From Lactarius indigo (Eukaryota > Basidiomycota > Agaricomycetes > Russulales > Russulaceae): 64,000 bases of DNA. Shown here piece after piece: positions 10,659-21,036 of the stretch. Under the pieces are notes generated by a model that worked only from the letters and a program-made list of their open reading frames with translations, did no database searches and had not been told where the DNA came from. Made by a program: the position numbers and the translations under genes. The DNA lies in NCBI GenBank assembly GCA_025766275.1, contig JAFKAC010000089.1, positions 1 through 64,000 of the forward strand. Reading direction: 5' to 3'. The number at the start of each line of letters is the position of its first letter. The stretch's first letter is position 1.

Positions 10659-11447
10659 CTAGTCCGCTTGTGATTCCATCCTCATTCGTTCCGCTTCATC
10701 CTCCATGCGTGCCAATATGTTAGCTCGCTCAAGACGATAGAGACTGTCCTTTTTGTCCTGAACCACCACTTCCTTATCCAACTGCAATTGTCGAATTCGC
10801 TTCTCCAGCTGATCTTCAGCGAATGCGAACTGTCGGAACCGGCGCAGCTCCTGGGTGAGAGTGACATCCCCAATACGCATTAGTAATAAGTCAGTGGGAT
10901 GTCGATCACGGAGCATGAAGTATTCTTCATGGGGTATGAAGGCCCGGTTGTTCTTCGGGAGATGTGGGGTGGCGTAAAGGGGTTTGCCATAGAGGAAACC
11001 AGAACCCGGAGCTAATCTGAGTACGAAGGGGTCTCCTCTGCGGATAACTTGTACGTGGGAGGCTTGTATCGTCGGTCCATTGGGGAGTTTGATCAGGAAC
11101 GGAATGTAATCGGGTCCTCGATTGATCTGGAACCCCTCAGGGACAACTGCTCTGGTTGCGGGGTCTCGCTTGCCCATTGGTGTATAACGAGCTGCTTGTG
11201 CCACAGCGACTCGTCCTTGGTGAAGAGGGTTCCCCGCTGTGTCGACGAGGAAGGGAGTGGCGGCTGGATCTTCAGCGTAGAATTCATGGTTAAGGAATGC
11301 ATGCCTGATGGGGTAGTGGTCTCCAAGTTCGTCTTCATCCTCATCCTCGTCCAATACTCCTTCCTCTCTTTCATCATCTTGCATTGGCAGGCGGCAATAT
11401 GCAGTTGCTCCCGCTGCCACCGCGCCGCCGTCTCCTTCCACTCTTGT
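10659..11447 (-). CDS. C-terminal Pol extension of element D
   Basis: This 260-residue open stretch is in the same frame as the preceding pol ORF and separated only by a TGA at 11448-11450. In element E the same region is fused to Pol without a stop. It has an acidic run (DEDEDEDELGDHYPIRHAFL), then AVVPEGFQINRGP, ASHVQVIRRGDPFVL, LYGKPLYATPH, and a charged C-terminal helix (LEKRIRQLQLDKEVV) likely to form a coiled coil. Elements E, D4 and H have counterparts. The function is unknown. It lies where some retroelements carry an extra ORF, but no signal peptide or membrane segment is visible, so it does not look like an envelope. Confidence 0.7.
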   Translation of the reverse strand, partial: TRVEGDGGAVAAGATAYCRLPMQDDEREEGVLDEDEDEDELGDHYPIRHAFLNHEFYAEDPAATPFLVDTAGNPLHQGRVAVAQAARYTPMGKRDPATRAVVPEGFQINRGPDYIPFLIKLPNGPTIQASHVQVIRRGDPFVLRLAPGSGFLYGKPLYATPHLPKNNRAFIPHEEYFMLRDRHPTDLLLMRIGDVTLTQELRRFRQFAFAEDQLEKRIRQLQLDKEVVVQDKKDSLYRLERANILARMEDEAERMRMESQAD

Positions 11448-11860
11448 TCATACTTCTTCATGGCGTCTGGTGGCTTCACCACGCGGGACAGCTGCTTGAA
11501 GCTGAAATAACTCGTCTTCAGTGAGGAAGACCTCGGGCTCACCGGTATCAGGGTTTGTGAGGGCGTACATTGGCGGAGGTGCTGGTTGAGTTGTTGTTGG
11601 ATCGTCGTCGACAACTCCCTGTAGGGGCAGAGGGAATTGTTGCAGTGTCTGGTGCAGTTCTTCACCAGTGATAGGGCCGTCTTCCTCATGCTGCATGGTG
11701 GTACGGCCTCCAGTGATAGCTCCATTGGCTGCGGCGTCGTTGGAGGAGTCGGGGTTGACAAGCGTGGCGGAGGAGTCGTTGACGAGGGTAGAGAGGAGTG
11801 CGAGCTGGTCATTGCGTCGAGTAGAGGACATGGAGTGAATGGATGATGGGGACTTAGCAC
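11093..11860 (-). CDS. Overlapping alternative-frame ORF in element D
   Basis: This is a 255-codon ORF in a different frame over the pol 3' end. Its middle, MKKYEQEWKETAARWQREQL, is predicted as a tryptophan-containing amphipathic helix and is conserved in the matching ORF of element E (LMEYELEGWKRVAAAWQKEQ). The C-terminal ends also match (IEDPITF and TDDPITF). Two elements keep this frame open over 230 codons, so it may be real coding, reached by frameshift, splicing or overprinting. It could also be a by-product of base composition. Confidence 0.4.
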   Translation of the reverse strand: MLSPHHPFTPCPLLDAMTSSHSSLPSSTTPPPRLSTPTPPTTPQPMELSLEAVPPCSMRKTALSLVKNCTRHCNNSLCPYRELSTTIQQQLNQHLRQCTPSQTLIPVSPRSSSLKTSYFSFKQLSRVVKPPDAMKKYEQEWKETAARWQREQLHIAACQCKMMKERKEYWTRMRMKTNLETTTPSGMHSLTMNSTLKIQPPLPSSSTQRGTLFTKDESLWHKQLVIHQWASETPQPEQLSLRGSRSIEDPITFRS

Positions 11861-14525
11861 GATGGGATGTGACCCTTATATGTGTTTCCCTGTCGGGGTT
11901 GGAATGTTTGAACTCCTGAACAGCGTCATCGGCAAATACGTCATCCTTATCTATCCACTGGTTATCAGAGTCCGGGTATCCCTTCCATTTTACCAGGTAT
12001 TGGAGCCGACGTCTTCTGCCAAATCGCCGAGAGTCTAGAATCTTTTTGACCTCATATTCTTCTTTGTTATCGACCAAATCAGGTGGTGGGCGCTGATAGT
12101 TTGGTCCGTGCATGAGTGTTTCGTGATAAGGTGTGAGAAGATCTATGTGGAAGACATCATGGATGCTCCACTGTGTGGGAAGTTCAAGGCGATAATTGAC
12201 AGGGGACATCACCTGGACAACCTTAAATGGTCCATGCCTTTTGGCAGCTAGCTTTGTGGTTGGCTGGTGCGTGCGTAAGTGGTGTCCTTCTAACCACACG
12301 AGGTCTCCTTCTTTGAACCTGGGCGTATCTTTGTGCTTGACCCATGACTTCTGCGCCCTGAGCATGCATGAGAACGCACGCTGTTGCGCTTGCTTGAACT
12401 GGTCCAGTCTCAGGGACACTTGTGGGATAGGGGAAGGTCTATCGGTCCAATCAGCGTGAGGGTTGAACCCTGATAAGAGAAAGAAGGGTGACTCCTGCAT
12501 GGTCTTGTTTGGCCAGTTATTATGCGTGAATTCCGCCATAGGTAGATAACAGACCCAATTGTCCTGTCGTTCATTTACCCAAAAACGGAGATATTGTTCT
12601 AGCCATTGGTTCGTTCGTTCTGATTGGCCGTCTGTCCTGGGATGATAAGCGGTTGAGATATTTTGGCTGATGCCAAGGATTTTGCATATCTCCCGCATGA
12701 ACTTGGATGCGAAGCAGGGATCTCGATCACTGATAACACGCGAGGGGAGTCCAAATCGTGGGAAGACATGAGAAACATACAGGGCGGCCGTTCCTTCAGC
12801 TGTTATTTCCTCATTGCAGGGAATGAAAACAGCAGCTTTAGTGCAGTCGTGATCTGTTATTGTTAGAATAGAGTCGTATCCGCGAGAGACAGGGAGTTTG
12901 GTAATGAAGTCCACTGCGATAGTCTCGAATGGCAGGGCTTCCGGTTTAGCGTAAATGGGTTGTAGGGGTGCTCTGATAGGTCGGAGGTTGACTTTATGTC
13001 TCTGACATTCTGCACAACCCTTGACGTAGTCCATAACGTCGTTCTCCATGTGCGGCCACCAGTAGTGTTGCTCAGTGAGTTGGAGGGTGTGTTTGATGCC
13101 CGGGTGACCGTAGACGGGGGAGTCGTGGTGAGCGGCAATAATGGTGCGCTTGTCGTGGATTCCACAGGTCACTACTCGGCGTCCATCCTTGTACCATGTC
13201 CCTTCGATGTCTTTTAGTCTGTGAGCGTCCACCCAAGGTTTCAACTTAGCTATGTCTTGTTCGTAAATGGGGCGTTCCGGAGTCATTTCTACCGGTAAGA
13301 TCTCGGGTCTCCAGTGTGGGTGTCGCGGTTCTTCTAGCATGGTAGCGCGCGCGAAGACGCTTTCTGGTAGTACCGTTATTCCTTCGTTGTCGTTTTCCCC
13401 CTGATTGTAGTCTGGTCTCCGTGACAGTGCGTTAGCACGGCCGTTAGAAGTTCCCTTAATGTGGTGAATCTCGAAGTCGTATTCTGAGAGTTTGAGCACT
13501 TCCCTGGCTATACGCCTACTAATCTTCTGTGGCAATTTCCAGTATTGTAGATTGAGGTGGTCCGAGAATACTTTGATCTTGTGGGGGGAGCCTGCCAAAA
13601 GAGGTCTCCAATGACGAAAGGCTTTGACGATTGCTAGAAGTTCAAGGTCATAAATATCGTAGTTCCTCTCGGCTTCGTTGAGGGTGGATGAATAGTAGCC
13701 GATAGGGTGTCGTTTGCTGTCTGCTTTTCGTTGAAGAAGGACTGCACCCGTGGCGAAACCGGACGTGTCAACTTCTAATTCGAATTGTTGAGTGAGATCT
13801 GGATGCGCTAAGACAGGTTTGCTAGTGATGAGGGTTTTAAGGTCCTGGAACACCTTTTCTTCCTCATTTCCCCAACGCCATTCAGTGTCTTTACGCGTGA
13901 GTTTGTTGAGTGGTCGTGCTTTGGTTGTGAATCCTTGTATAAAAGGTCGGTAAAAATTGCAAAATCCAAGGAAAGAGCAGACGTCCTTAACCTTGGTTGG
14001 CGTTGGCCAGTCTTTGATACCCGAAATTTTGATGGGGTCCATGCGTGTCACCCCCTTTTCAAGGATTACCCCCAGGTAATCCATACGTGGGGAGTGGAAA
14101 AGACATTTCTTGAGTTTGTAATATAGATCGTGTTCTGCGGATATGCGGAGAACGTCTTTGACTGCTTCAATATGGTCTGGTAAAGAGTGATTTAGTCCTG
14201 TAGTGATACCAATGTCGTCCATGTAAACCTGAATGACTGTTCCTCGCTTTTCATGCTTTGCAATGGTGTCTCTGAAGATGAAGTTCATCATGGTCTGGAA
14301 CGTCGCCGGAGAGTTGGTTAGGCCAAAAAACATCACTGTTGGTTCAAATAATCCATATCGTGTTTTGAACGCTGCCTTTTCCTCGTCTCCCTCTTTGATG
14401 CGCACATTGTTATATCCCCACTGAACATCAAGTTTGGTGTAGATATGAGCGTTGCTAAGGTCCATAATGAGGTCTGAGATAAGAGGGAGTGGGTATTGAT
14501 TGCGAATGGTTACGGCGTTGATCTT
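11448..14525 (-). pseudogene. Pol of element D: RT, RNase H, integrase, chromodomain
   Basis: Above a TGA at 14526-14528 (QDY*KIN, arginine expected) lie protease and the RT start; below it a 1005-residue frame is open from MDLSNAHIYTKLD. Domains in order: RT with VYMDDIGI (residues ~80-87), the primer grip and thumb, RNase H (DTSGFATGAVLL, DLELLAIVKAF), HHCC integrase finger (HHDSPVYGHPG, CAECQ), integrase core with AVDFITKLPV, ISDRDPCFAS and TDGQSERTNQWLEQYL, a GPY/F module (KRHGPFKVVQVMSPVNY), and a chromodomain (YLVKWKGYPDSDNQW). The frame ends at TGA 11448. Pol copies RNA into DNA and integrates it, with the chromodomain directing target choice. It is defective as read because of the TGA codons. 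Confidence 0.9.
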
Positions 14526-15458
14526 TCAGTAGTCTTGTACGGGTCGTAACTTCCCATCCTTCTTTTTGATGAAGAAGAAGGACGAGGCGTATGGAGATTT
14601 AGAAGGTCGTATGTACCCCTTCTTGAGCTGCTCGTCAATCCATTCACGTAATTTCTTATCCTCTTCTTGAGTCATGGGGTATATTTTGCAATCAATTGCG
14701 TCGGCTGTTCCCAGTTTGAATTCTATGGCGTGATCCCAAGGCCTACTGGGTGGAAACCTGTCTGATGCTTCCTCACTGAAGAGGCGTTCAAATTCGTGAT
14801 ATTCAGGAGGTAACTCAGCTTTGGTGACGTATTGTTGGGCAGCGATGGCGAGGTCAGTGGCCGTGGCCCTGATTCGGCATCCCTCTTCGAATTGTTGCCG
14901 TTGCTCGTCTGTAATAACACAGGAGTGTACTATTTCGTAATCGTCATTCTGGACAGTGGCTGTTGCAACAACCGGCGTTGTCTTGATATACGGATTAGTG
15001 GATCGAATAATAATAGGGAGCATGTCTTTGTGTATAGCGGCTTGTGACCATTTAATATGTGGGTCGTAGATGGTGAGCCAAGGGTATCCGAGAACTATAT
15101 CTTTGTTGCCAATGTCTGTAATAAGGAAACGGATTTCCTTATGAATGCCTTTAGTTTGGACGTCGACATCGGTATAGTGAGTGATACACCCCGACTTGTT
15201 TTCTGTGTTATCAATGTTCCATATTTTCTTTGGGATGTCGAGTTGTTTGGTCCCAAGCCCCATCCTTTTCGCGAAGGAGGGTCTCATGAAGCAATGGGTT
15301 GCTCCTGAGTCGACTAGTGCTCATATGTCGGCCATTGCGTAACTGGTGCAAATCGATACTGGAACTCTCATAGAACGATAGCAAGTCATGATTACACTGT
15401 TACAATTAACTGCCCTCACCCAGGCCGATGGGTTCAGGCGTCCTGAAAACCCTCCTTT
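14526..15458 (-). pseudogene. Protease and RT N-terminus of element D
   Basis: The region enters by -1 frameshift from gag (GGGTTTT at 15446-15452) and reads FSGRLNPSAWVRAVN, then a TGA at about 15322, then the retropepsin motif LVDSGATHCF. MVLGYPWL-like flap sequence appears as IVLGYPWLTIYDP. RT begins with RPWDHAIEFK, CKIYPMTQEE and FFFIKKKDGKLRPVQDY, ending at TGA 14526. Catalytic Asp of protease is intact; the two TGA codons are the visible damage. Confidence 0.85.
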
Positions 15459-17340
15459 TTCCACAATTGTTGGAGGATAATGTCCTTCACGTCATCCGAT
15501 TCTCCTGCCACTCTGTAAAGCCAATCACTGGCGCGCTGTTGAGGGGGTACATCCTGAACCGCCCTAGTAGCGACTTCTGGTTCTTGTTGATGGTAGTCAG
15601 TATCGATATAGCGACTAGTTGATGCCTGGGGTTGATACCCTCCTCGCGGTTGCCTACAGTCATGGGCCATATGTCCATCCTTTCCACAATTATAACAGGT
15701 AACTGGCCTTTGGTTATTGCGTCCTCCCCCTCTTTGGAGGAATCCTCCCCTTGGTCGATATGGGGGACGGGGAGCAAGTATATCTTCTGCTCCTGCAAGT
15801 CGCCCTCGAATTCGATCTGCAGACGTATCCATTGCGTTTGGATCTCGGGGTAGGTTCCTTGGTTGCCAGGAACTTCTCGGCGGCCCCTGCCATTGTCGCT
15901 GTTGGCGTTGTCGCCCTTGTCCTTGCCCTGGTGGCACCCCTTTATTTAACACTGCTTTGAGATGAAGATATTGTTGTTGGCGAGTGGTAGCGGCTTCTTT
16001 CCACTTGCGGTAATTGCGGGGATTATCAAGGGTGTAGACCTTTTCATACAGGTCTTTTGGTAACCCACTTGCGAACAGATCCAGCATCTGCGGATCGTCA
16101 AGTTGATATTGAGCGTGGCATATTAGTTGCTCAAACTGGGTGCAATACTCATCTAGATTGCCACCGATCATCTTGACTCCTTTCTTAAGCTCGTATTGAG
16201 CTTGCTCTTGTTCCATGGTATTGCGGAAGCGTTGCATGAAGCTGCGCGTTACTTCGTTCCATAATCCTTCACTCATACAGGGTATCCCAGCTTGTATCTG
16301 GCCATTGAGCCAGGTGAGCATAGCTAATACCCACTCGCTAACATTGACGCCTTTAATATAGGATAGGAAGAGTAGGGCGCGTCGATATGGTGTAGCCATA
16401 ATGCCTTCGTCAGCATTCATGCCCCAGTAGACATGCCATTGAGTGAGGAATGCTTCGACTTTCGCGCGTTCTCCATCGAATACTGTTGGTGCTTCGCCAG
16501 CTAATTTGTTACTTGGAAGAGGAACAACGGGACCTGCACCTGGTAATCCTCCTCCTGGTGGTCCTCCCGGGAATCCTCCAGGGAATCCTCCGAATCTGGG
16601 TCCTCCAGATGGGGGTCCCCCTCCTGGTAAATCATTAGGAGGTCCTCCTCCACCACTAGGGGGGTCAGCTACGTCCGGCCCGATGGCACGGTGAATGGCT
16701 ACATCGTTGTCAGTCATTCGGTGACCGGTATATAGGTTGATTGGAGCCAAGTTGGCTCGTGATTCTTCTGCAATATGTCTTTGCTCCTCCAGGGCTATTT
16801 GGTCCCTCGCTTCGATGGTGAGCTGTGCTTCTTCTTGCGTGATAGTAGTCATTGCCATTGCAGCTGCAGGGCTGTGAATATGGATTACTTCTGGTTCAGC
16901 TTGGTGAATGGTTAGAGATTCAGTTCGTCGTATGATGTGTTCGCCAATAGCCCCTAGACTGGTGTCTTCTGCTGGCATAGTTCCTTGGCTTGGTGATTGC
17001 TGACTGTCAGAGGCTTCTTCTCCGCTAATTCCTTCGTCAGTGTGTTCTTGTGCTTGTCCGTCAATGGGACCATAATCTGCGTGGCTATTGAGTTCTCACG
17101 CGTCAATGTCGCAGTTGTAATTCCTTCCTGCTGGTCGTACAATATCCCAGCGATGATCTATGGGGTTCCAAGTAACCTCGGTCCAACAAAGGTGGTCGAA
17201 ATTAAACTCAACGGGTCGGAAACGGTTCGGACTGTTGAATTCCACAAAGTACCCGTTGTCTTCTCCTCATTCTCTCCACTGGGCCGCTCCTAAGAATCTT
17301 GTTGGTACGTTGCGATCTCCTCGTCGTTCAATATGATAGG
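15434..17340 (-). pseudogene. Gag of element D
   Basis: The main open frame is 15434..16978 (514 residues). It has a Pro/Gly-rich linker (near 16560-16680), capsid sequence (AKVEAFLTQWHVYWGMNADEG, YELKKGVKMIGGNLDEYCTQ) and a CCHC knuckle CYNCGKDGHMAHDC (near 15700). Upstream in the same frame are the W-rich N-terminal region (TRDQWTSFRPYHIERRGDRN, VEFNFDH) broken by TGA codons near 17270 and 17100, both where element E has Arg or Gln. No ATG precedes TRDQW in frame. Gag assembles the virus-like particle. The natural stop at 15434 overlaps pol in the -1 frame. Confidence 0.85.
15446..15452 (-). promoter_or_regulatory. Candidate -1 frameshift heptamer, gag/pol of D
   Basis: The sense-strand heptamer G GGT TTT is in the gag frame four codons before the gag stop and just where pol opens in the -1 frame. 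The same heptamer is in the same phase in element E (56275..56281). Confidence 0.65.
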
Positions 17341-17387
17341 GACGGAAAGACGTCCACTGGTCTCTGGTTGAGTACGCCACGATGAGG

Positions 17388-17400
17388 ATCTTGGTCTTAA
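17388..17400 (-). promoter_or_regulatory. Primer-binding site of D (self-priming type)
   Basis: On the sense strand TTAAGACCAAGAT directly follows the 5' LTR. AAGACCAAGAT is the exact reverse complement of the LTR sequence at 17634..17644, placed about 34 nt after the TATA box. Confidence 0.75.
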
Positions 17401-17910
17401 TGTTACGCTCCACCGGCATTAGTCCGACTTGGACTCTAGACAGGCGTAATCGACTTAGCGAATAGGTGGCAAATGGGGATCATGTGTCAACCCAATGTGA
17501 GCTGAACAGGGGCACACTGGCACACGCTGCAGCAAAGATGTGAAAGACACTATCCCTTGGTGGATAGGAACAGAAGCACCCCTTAGTCGAAGACTAAGGC
17601 GGACAAGAGACGAGTCAAGATGGTGGATTGAAGAAGACCAAGATGGGGACTCTTGGTCTTCTAGGTCAACTACTTATACAGATACACGTGGGCTTTAAAG
17701 TGCCGCTGGAATAGTAAGTAACCAGTAGCGTAACTAGCTCGAACCCTAGTACCGCTATCCTAGGAATGAGTCATACATGAGTCACAATCACATGCGAACT
17801 ACTATGCTGACTGATGTGAAGTAAGAGTCCATGACTAATATCAATATCGGACCATAGTCATAACCGGTCATGAGTCGTGTGTAATGAGTCATTGAGTCCA
17901 TACTGTAACA
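17401..17910 (-). repeat. 5' LTR of element D
   Basis: The 510-bp LTR reads TGTTACGCTCC...TACTGTAACA on the plus strand. An 11-bp inverted repeat with a 7-nt loop (17633..17661) straddles the predicted RNA start. Confidence 0.95.
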
Positions 17911-17915
17911 GGTAT

Positions 17916-18621
17916 GTTGGTGTGCAGCAACACTGGTGAGGCCACATTGAAGAGTGCTGTCGCTGACGGTGTTGGTGCAGGTGCAGGTGAGAAAGCTGAT
18001 GGCGGTGGTGACAGGGTGGGACTGGGTTGAGGAGAGGAGGTGTTCCGAGTCTCTTCATTTGGCAGATGCTTTGACCGGGTGAAGTCAAAACTGGTGAGTC
18101 TTGACTGGCTTTGCATTGCACGCCAATGTTTGGGGTGGCGCTGACTCTGTGCAGACTTTGCAGCGACATCAGGCCCAAACGAGGGGGCTTTCCTGTGCCC
18201 TTCTTCCCATTATGAGGTGAGTACAAGCACACCAATGTGTTTACTTGAACTGACCATTCTTTGTGCTCACTTTCTTCTGCTCCTGTCTTGGCTTCCAATC
18301 TTGATCACATGGATCATTGTCTTGAAGGTCCGAAAGCATGTGAATCATACAGTCATTGAAGGCCTCACTGCCGACCTCCTCTGTGTCGTCTTCAGGGTCC
18401 CAGTGCTCATCCAAAGCTTCTCCATCAAGTGGTGATGGCTTTGTACTGGCATGTGGGTCCCACTCATCTTCACCATAATCGTCTTCCAAGTCTGAGTCCA
18501 AGTCTGTTTCTTCAGCAAGAGCTGGTGGGCATGGGCTCAGGGAGTGTGCTTTCCTCTCCTCATCATGTGCTGTTTTCGTTTTTTTGCTCTGGGGACAATT
18601 GCGACGCTGATGGTGGCTCAT
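17916..18621 (-). pseudogene. N-terminal part of the Tc1/IS630-like transposase
   Basis: The start is ATG at 18621 (MSHHQRRNCPQSKKTKTAHD). An acidic segment (ETDLDSDLEDDYGEDEWDP) follows, then Pro/Ser-rich sequence down to the insertion point of element D at 17910. Coding resumes on the other side at 10111 with LLLDAYTPPPLPDTDTAQAE, giving a single transposase gene before the insertion. At least one intron is likely between about 18240 and 18100, where the frame changes. The basic then acidic N-terminus resembles regulatory or DNA-binding extensions; I do not assign a domain. Confidence 0.6.
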
Positions 18622-18966
18622 GAGGTGTTGGTGGATCAGTCATGTGCTGACTCAAACACGGGATTTACACAGGCTGTATTATTGTTCCGAATACATTTGG
18701 TGCCGCCAGAATGTGTGCATCACACTCAGATGAATTAAACGAATCAATTAAGCCTAATTTTGAGCCCTGGGCACCAAAATTTGGGGGGTGGCCAACTTTT
18801 CGAGGGTGTAACTTAATAAATTGCTTTTTTCGAGTGAACCACTGCACCACGTCACTCAGCATGATAACCACTTTATCTCTGACCACTTTCACATTGATTC
18901 CAGGTGTTTTCAGAGTCGTAAAAAAAAGTCACCAAAAATTGTCAAGTTTGAGTGTCCAGCACTGTA

Positions 18967-19183
18967 GAACAAAGGAAAGTACAAAGGCGTTGAGTACAAC
19001 ACTGAGTCTGGATCTATGATATCATAAGGTACAGTGATGTCATACATGATGCAATGATAAGCACTAGATTGTACAGATCAAAATGTAAGTAATCTACAAG
19101 TCCAATTAATCTAATCTAAAGCAGTCCATGCTGCAAGTCTGGTCCATATGAGCCACTAAGTGTGCAAGGGTCACTTATCAACA
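18967..19183 (-). repeat. LTR family A fragment
   Basis: About 217 bp of reverse LTR-A end at CTTATCAACA (19183). The other side is replaced by the Tc1-like transposon end at 18964. No TSD could be matched. Confidence 0.8.
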
Positions 19184-20069
19184 CTTGCCACATCACTTGT
19201 TGGGCTGGTGACCTGCACTCTGGCAATGGTAGCAGTACCGCTTGGTCCAAGGGCAGTTGAAGCTGTGATGGTAGCAACTATCACAGCGCCAGCACTGGTC
19301 TCCATTGCAATTTTCCTGGAGGCGAGGCATTTCTACAGGTCCTCCAGGGCAAGGGGGAAAGAAAAGGTCTTGGTGACGGAAGAGGCGAGGTTGCTTCCAT
19401 GTGTCAGCATAGTGTTCTGCAATCTGGGTATAGGCATGAGCAGCTTCCAGCCATCCACACACTCCATCAAGTTCTGATATGGTGTTAAACAGCAGTCCAT
19501 GGACTCAATTGCATTGGGCCTGCAAATTGGTGGACTGCCTCTGGAGAGTAGCCTGTTGTTCCAAACAGTGGTGAAGGCAAGAGATCTCTGCATCTAGCTG
19601 TGGGGAGTTGAGATCCCACAGTGCCTCATCTACAGCATACACCTGAGGGTCATCATGTGAGAGTCACTGCATCTGATCATCTGACATGACTTGTGGCATA
19701 GCCCCTGGGAGACTATCCAGGTACACAGGCTCTCCATAGACAGGCTGTTCTCTGCCCATACAGCCCTTCACATCTTGGTTACCAGTGTAGGCAATGTACT
19801 TGGCCAGAACTTTAGTACTGTCAGGCTGGTTGATATAGTGGGGGTGGAAGTGAGCTGAGGTTTCTATGTTTGGGAAGAAGGGGAGGCCTGGGTGGTCATC
19901 ATCTTTGTCTGGTTCATCATTGGCAGTGGCAGCTACATGCTCATAGTTAATAGGGGCATCCTCTAGTGGAGGCATCAACAAGTGGGAAATCACAGAGACT
20001 GGGGGAGAGTCAGGAGGAGGGGTGGAAGGAGGGAATGGAGGAGGAGTAGCAGTTGGTTCAGGAGGGGGA
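19184..20069 (-). pseudogene. C-terminal Pol extension of element H with two CCHC knuckles
   Basis: This minus-strand stretch continues element H across the solo LTR-F1 (TSD GGGGA). Pieces in order are a Pro-rich segment, SHLLMPPLEDAPINYEHVAA (19664..19993), HPGLPFFPNIETSAHFHPHY, VYGEPVYLDSLPGAMPQ, a short coiled-coil-like stretch (LDAEISCLHHCLEQQ), then CWRCDSCYHHSFNC and CYHCQSAGHQPNKC, two CX2CX4HX4C zinc knuckles near 19200-19300. VYGEPVY matches VYGKPFY and LYGKPLY in the extensions of E and D. In-frame stops and frame changes make it a relic. Assignment to H rather than an unrelated gene rests on the shared motif and the uninterrupted flank. Confidence 0.6.
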
Positions 20070-20415
20070 TGTCATGGACGCTCTATTTTCACCCTATTTT
20101 TCCATATTTTTATGGATCTATTTGGTGAAGATACGAGTCTCCAAGTGTTGTGCTCAAACATCTAAGTCCTTATCATTAGATGTGATAAGATGGTTAGTCA
20201 CGTGATGCCAACATGTGCACCCACAAGCATGTGACCCTGGGATAGTAACTTCCTTATTGGATACTACTCCTTTAGGTCACTTTCCTTGTTAGTAAAGTAG
20301 TTTCTTATTGGATGATAAGCAGGGAAGGTTCTAGATAGTTCTAGACTACATTGTCATAGGGTTGTGACTCATAGATAAGGACACATCACTGTTCTGTCAG
20401 CCTTGATGACCATGC

Positions 20416-20984
20416 TGTTGATAAGTGACCCTTGCACACTTAGCAGCTCATATGGACCGGACTTGCAGCATGGACTGCTTTAGATTAGATATACAGGACT
20501 TGTAGATTAGATATTATTTGATCTGTACAATCTGGACTTATCATTGCATCATACATGACATCACTGTACTTCTATGACATCATACATCCGGACTCTGCAC
20601 TGTATATTGCCTTTGTACTTTCCTTTGTTCTGTACTTAGCTTTATCCTTATTATGATGTCACTATGATATCATTTGCTTCTGGACTCTCCTTATTCTTTC
20701 TTCCCTTGTTCTCAGAACATCCACTCCTTTGTCCATTTGTAGAACAATACTTCCTTGTACTGCATGACTTAGTGTTACATCCCTTGTACAGTGTCACTAC
20801 CAGAAAGTGTATAAGTAGAGTACCATGTACGCTCCTGGTCCACATCAGTTCTCACTGCTTGTGTGCCAGACACTATCTTGCTTCACCTGCTAAGACCTCC
20901 CTCTGCTGCTATCCAGTTGCCACTTGTATCTCACCACAGTCTCCCTTGTCACTGTGAGTACAGGTCTGTCTTTGCTGTTCATCA
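20416..20984 (+). repeat. Solo LTR family A (A5), nested in LTR-F1
   Basis: This 569-bp LTR has TSD CATGC (20411-20415 and 20985-20989). It lacks the intron-like segment. Confidence 0.93.
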
Positions 20985-21036
20985 CATGCATCAGTCAGCA
21001 CAATAGATAAGGCTATTATTAGATATGATGCGTCAG

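Larger units (their letters stand above)
10117..17910 (-). mobile_element. Complete Ty3/Gypsy chromovirus element D
   Basis: The 7,794-bp element is bounded by two 510-bp LTRs and TSD GGTAT (10112-10116 and 17911-17915). It contains PBS, gag, -1 shifted pol with chromodomain, a C-terminal extension and a polypurine tract in the expected order on the minus strand. The LTRs differ at about 14 positions, all transitions. Several in-frame TGA codons make this copy defective. Confidence 0.96.
7826..18964 (-). mobile_element. Tc1/mariner (IS630)-like DNA transposon, split by Gypsy D
   Basis: The left end CAGTGCTGGACACTCAAACT and the inverted right end match over about 30 bp, and each end abuts a TA dinucleotide (7824-7825 and 18965-18966), as for Tc1/mariner insertions. 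Without element D (10117..17910 plus one TSD) the transposon is about 3.34 kb and encodes one long transposase on the minus strand. The outer flanks differ: left is RT of element C1, right is an LTR-A fragment. The two ends therefore may come from different copies joined by recombination, or neighbouring DNA was lost. Confidence 0.82.

Noticed and set aside
10659..11447. Envelope-like gene after pol in element D
   Set aside because: No signal peptide, membrane segment or furin-like site is visible, and in element E the same region is simply the C-terminus of Pol.
18711..18964. Short open frames near the right end of the Tc1-like transposon as a separate gene
   Set aside because: They lie in the terminal non-coding region that mirrors the left end, including the shared GGGGTGGCCAACTTTT motif.
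4823..19183. A4 and the fragment at 18967 as two halves of one LTR-A split by C1 and the transposon
   Set aside because: About 55 bp of LTR-A is missing between them and the outer flanks (CCAAG and CTTGC) do not form a TSD.
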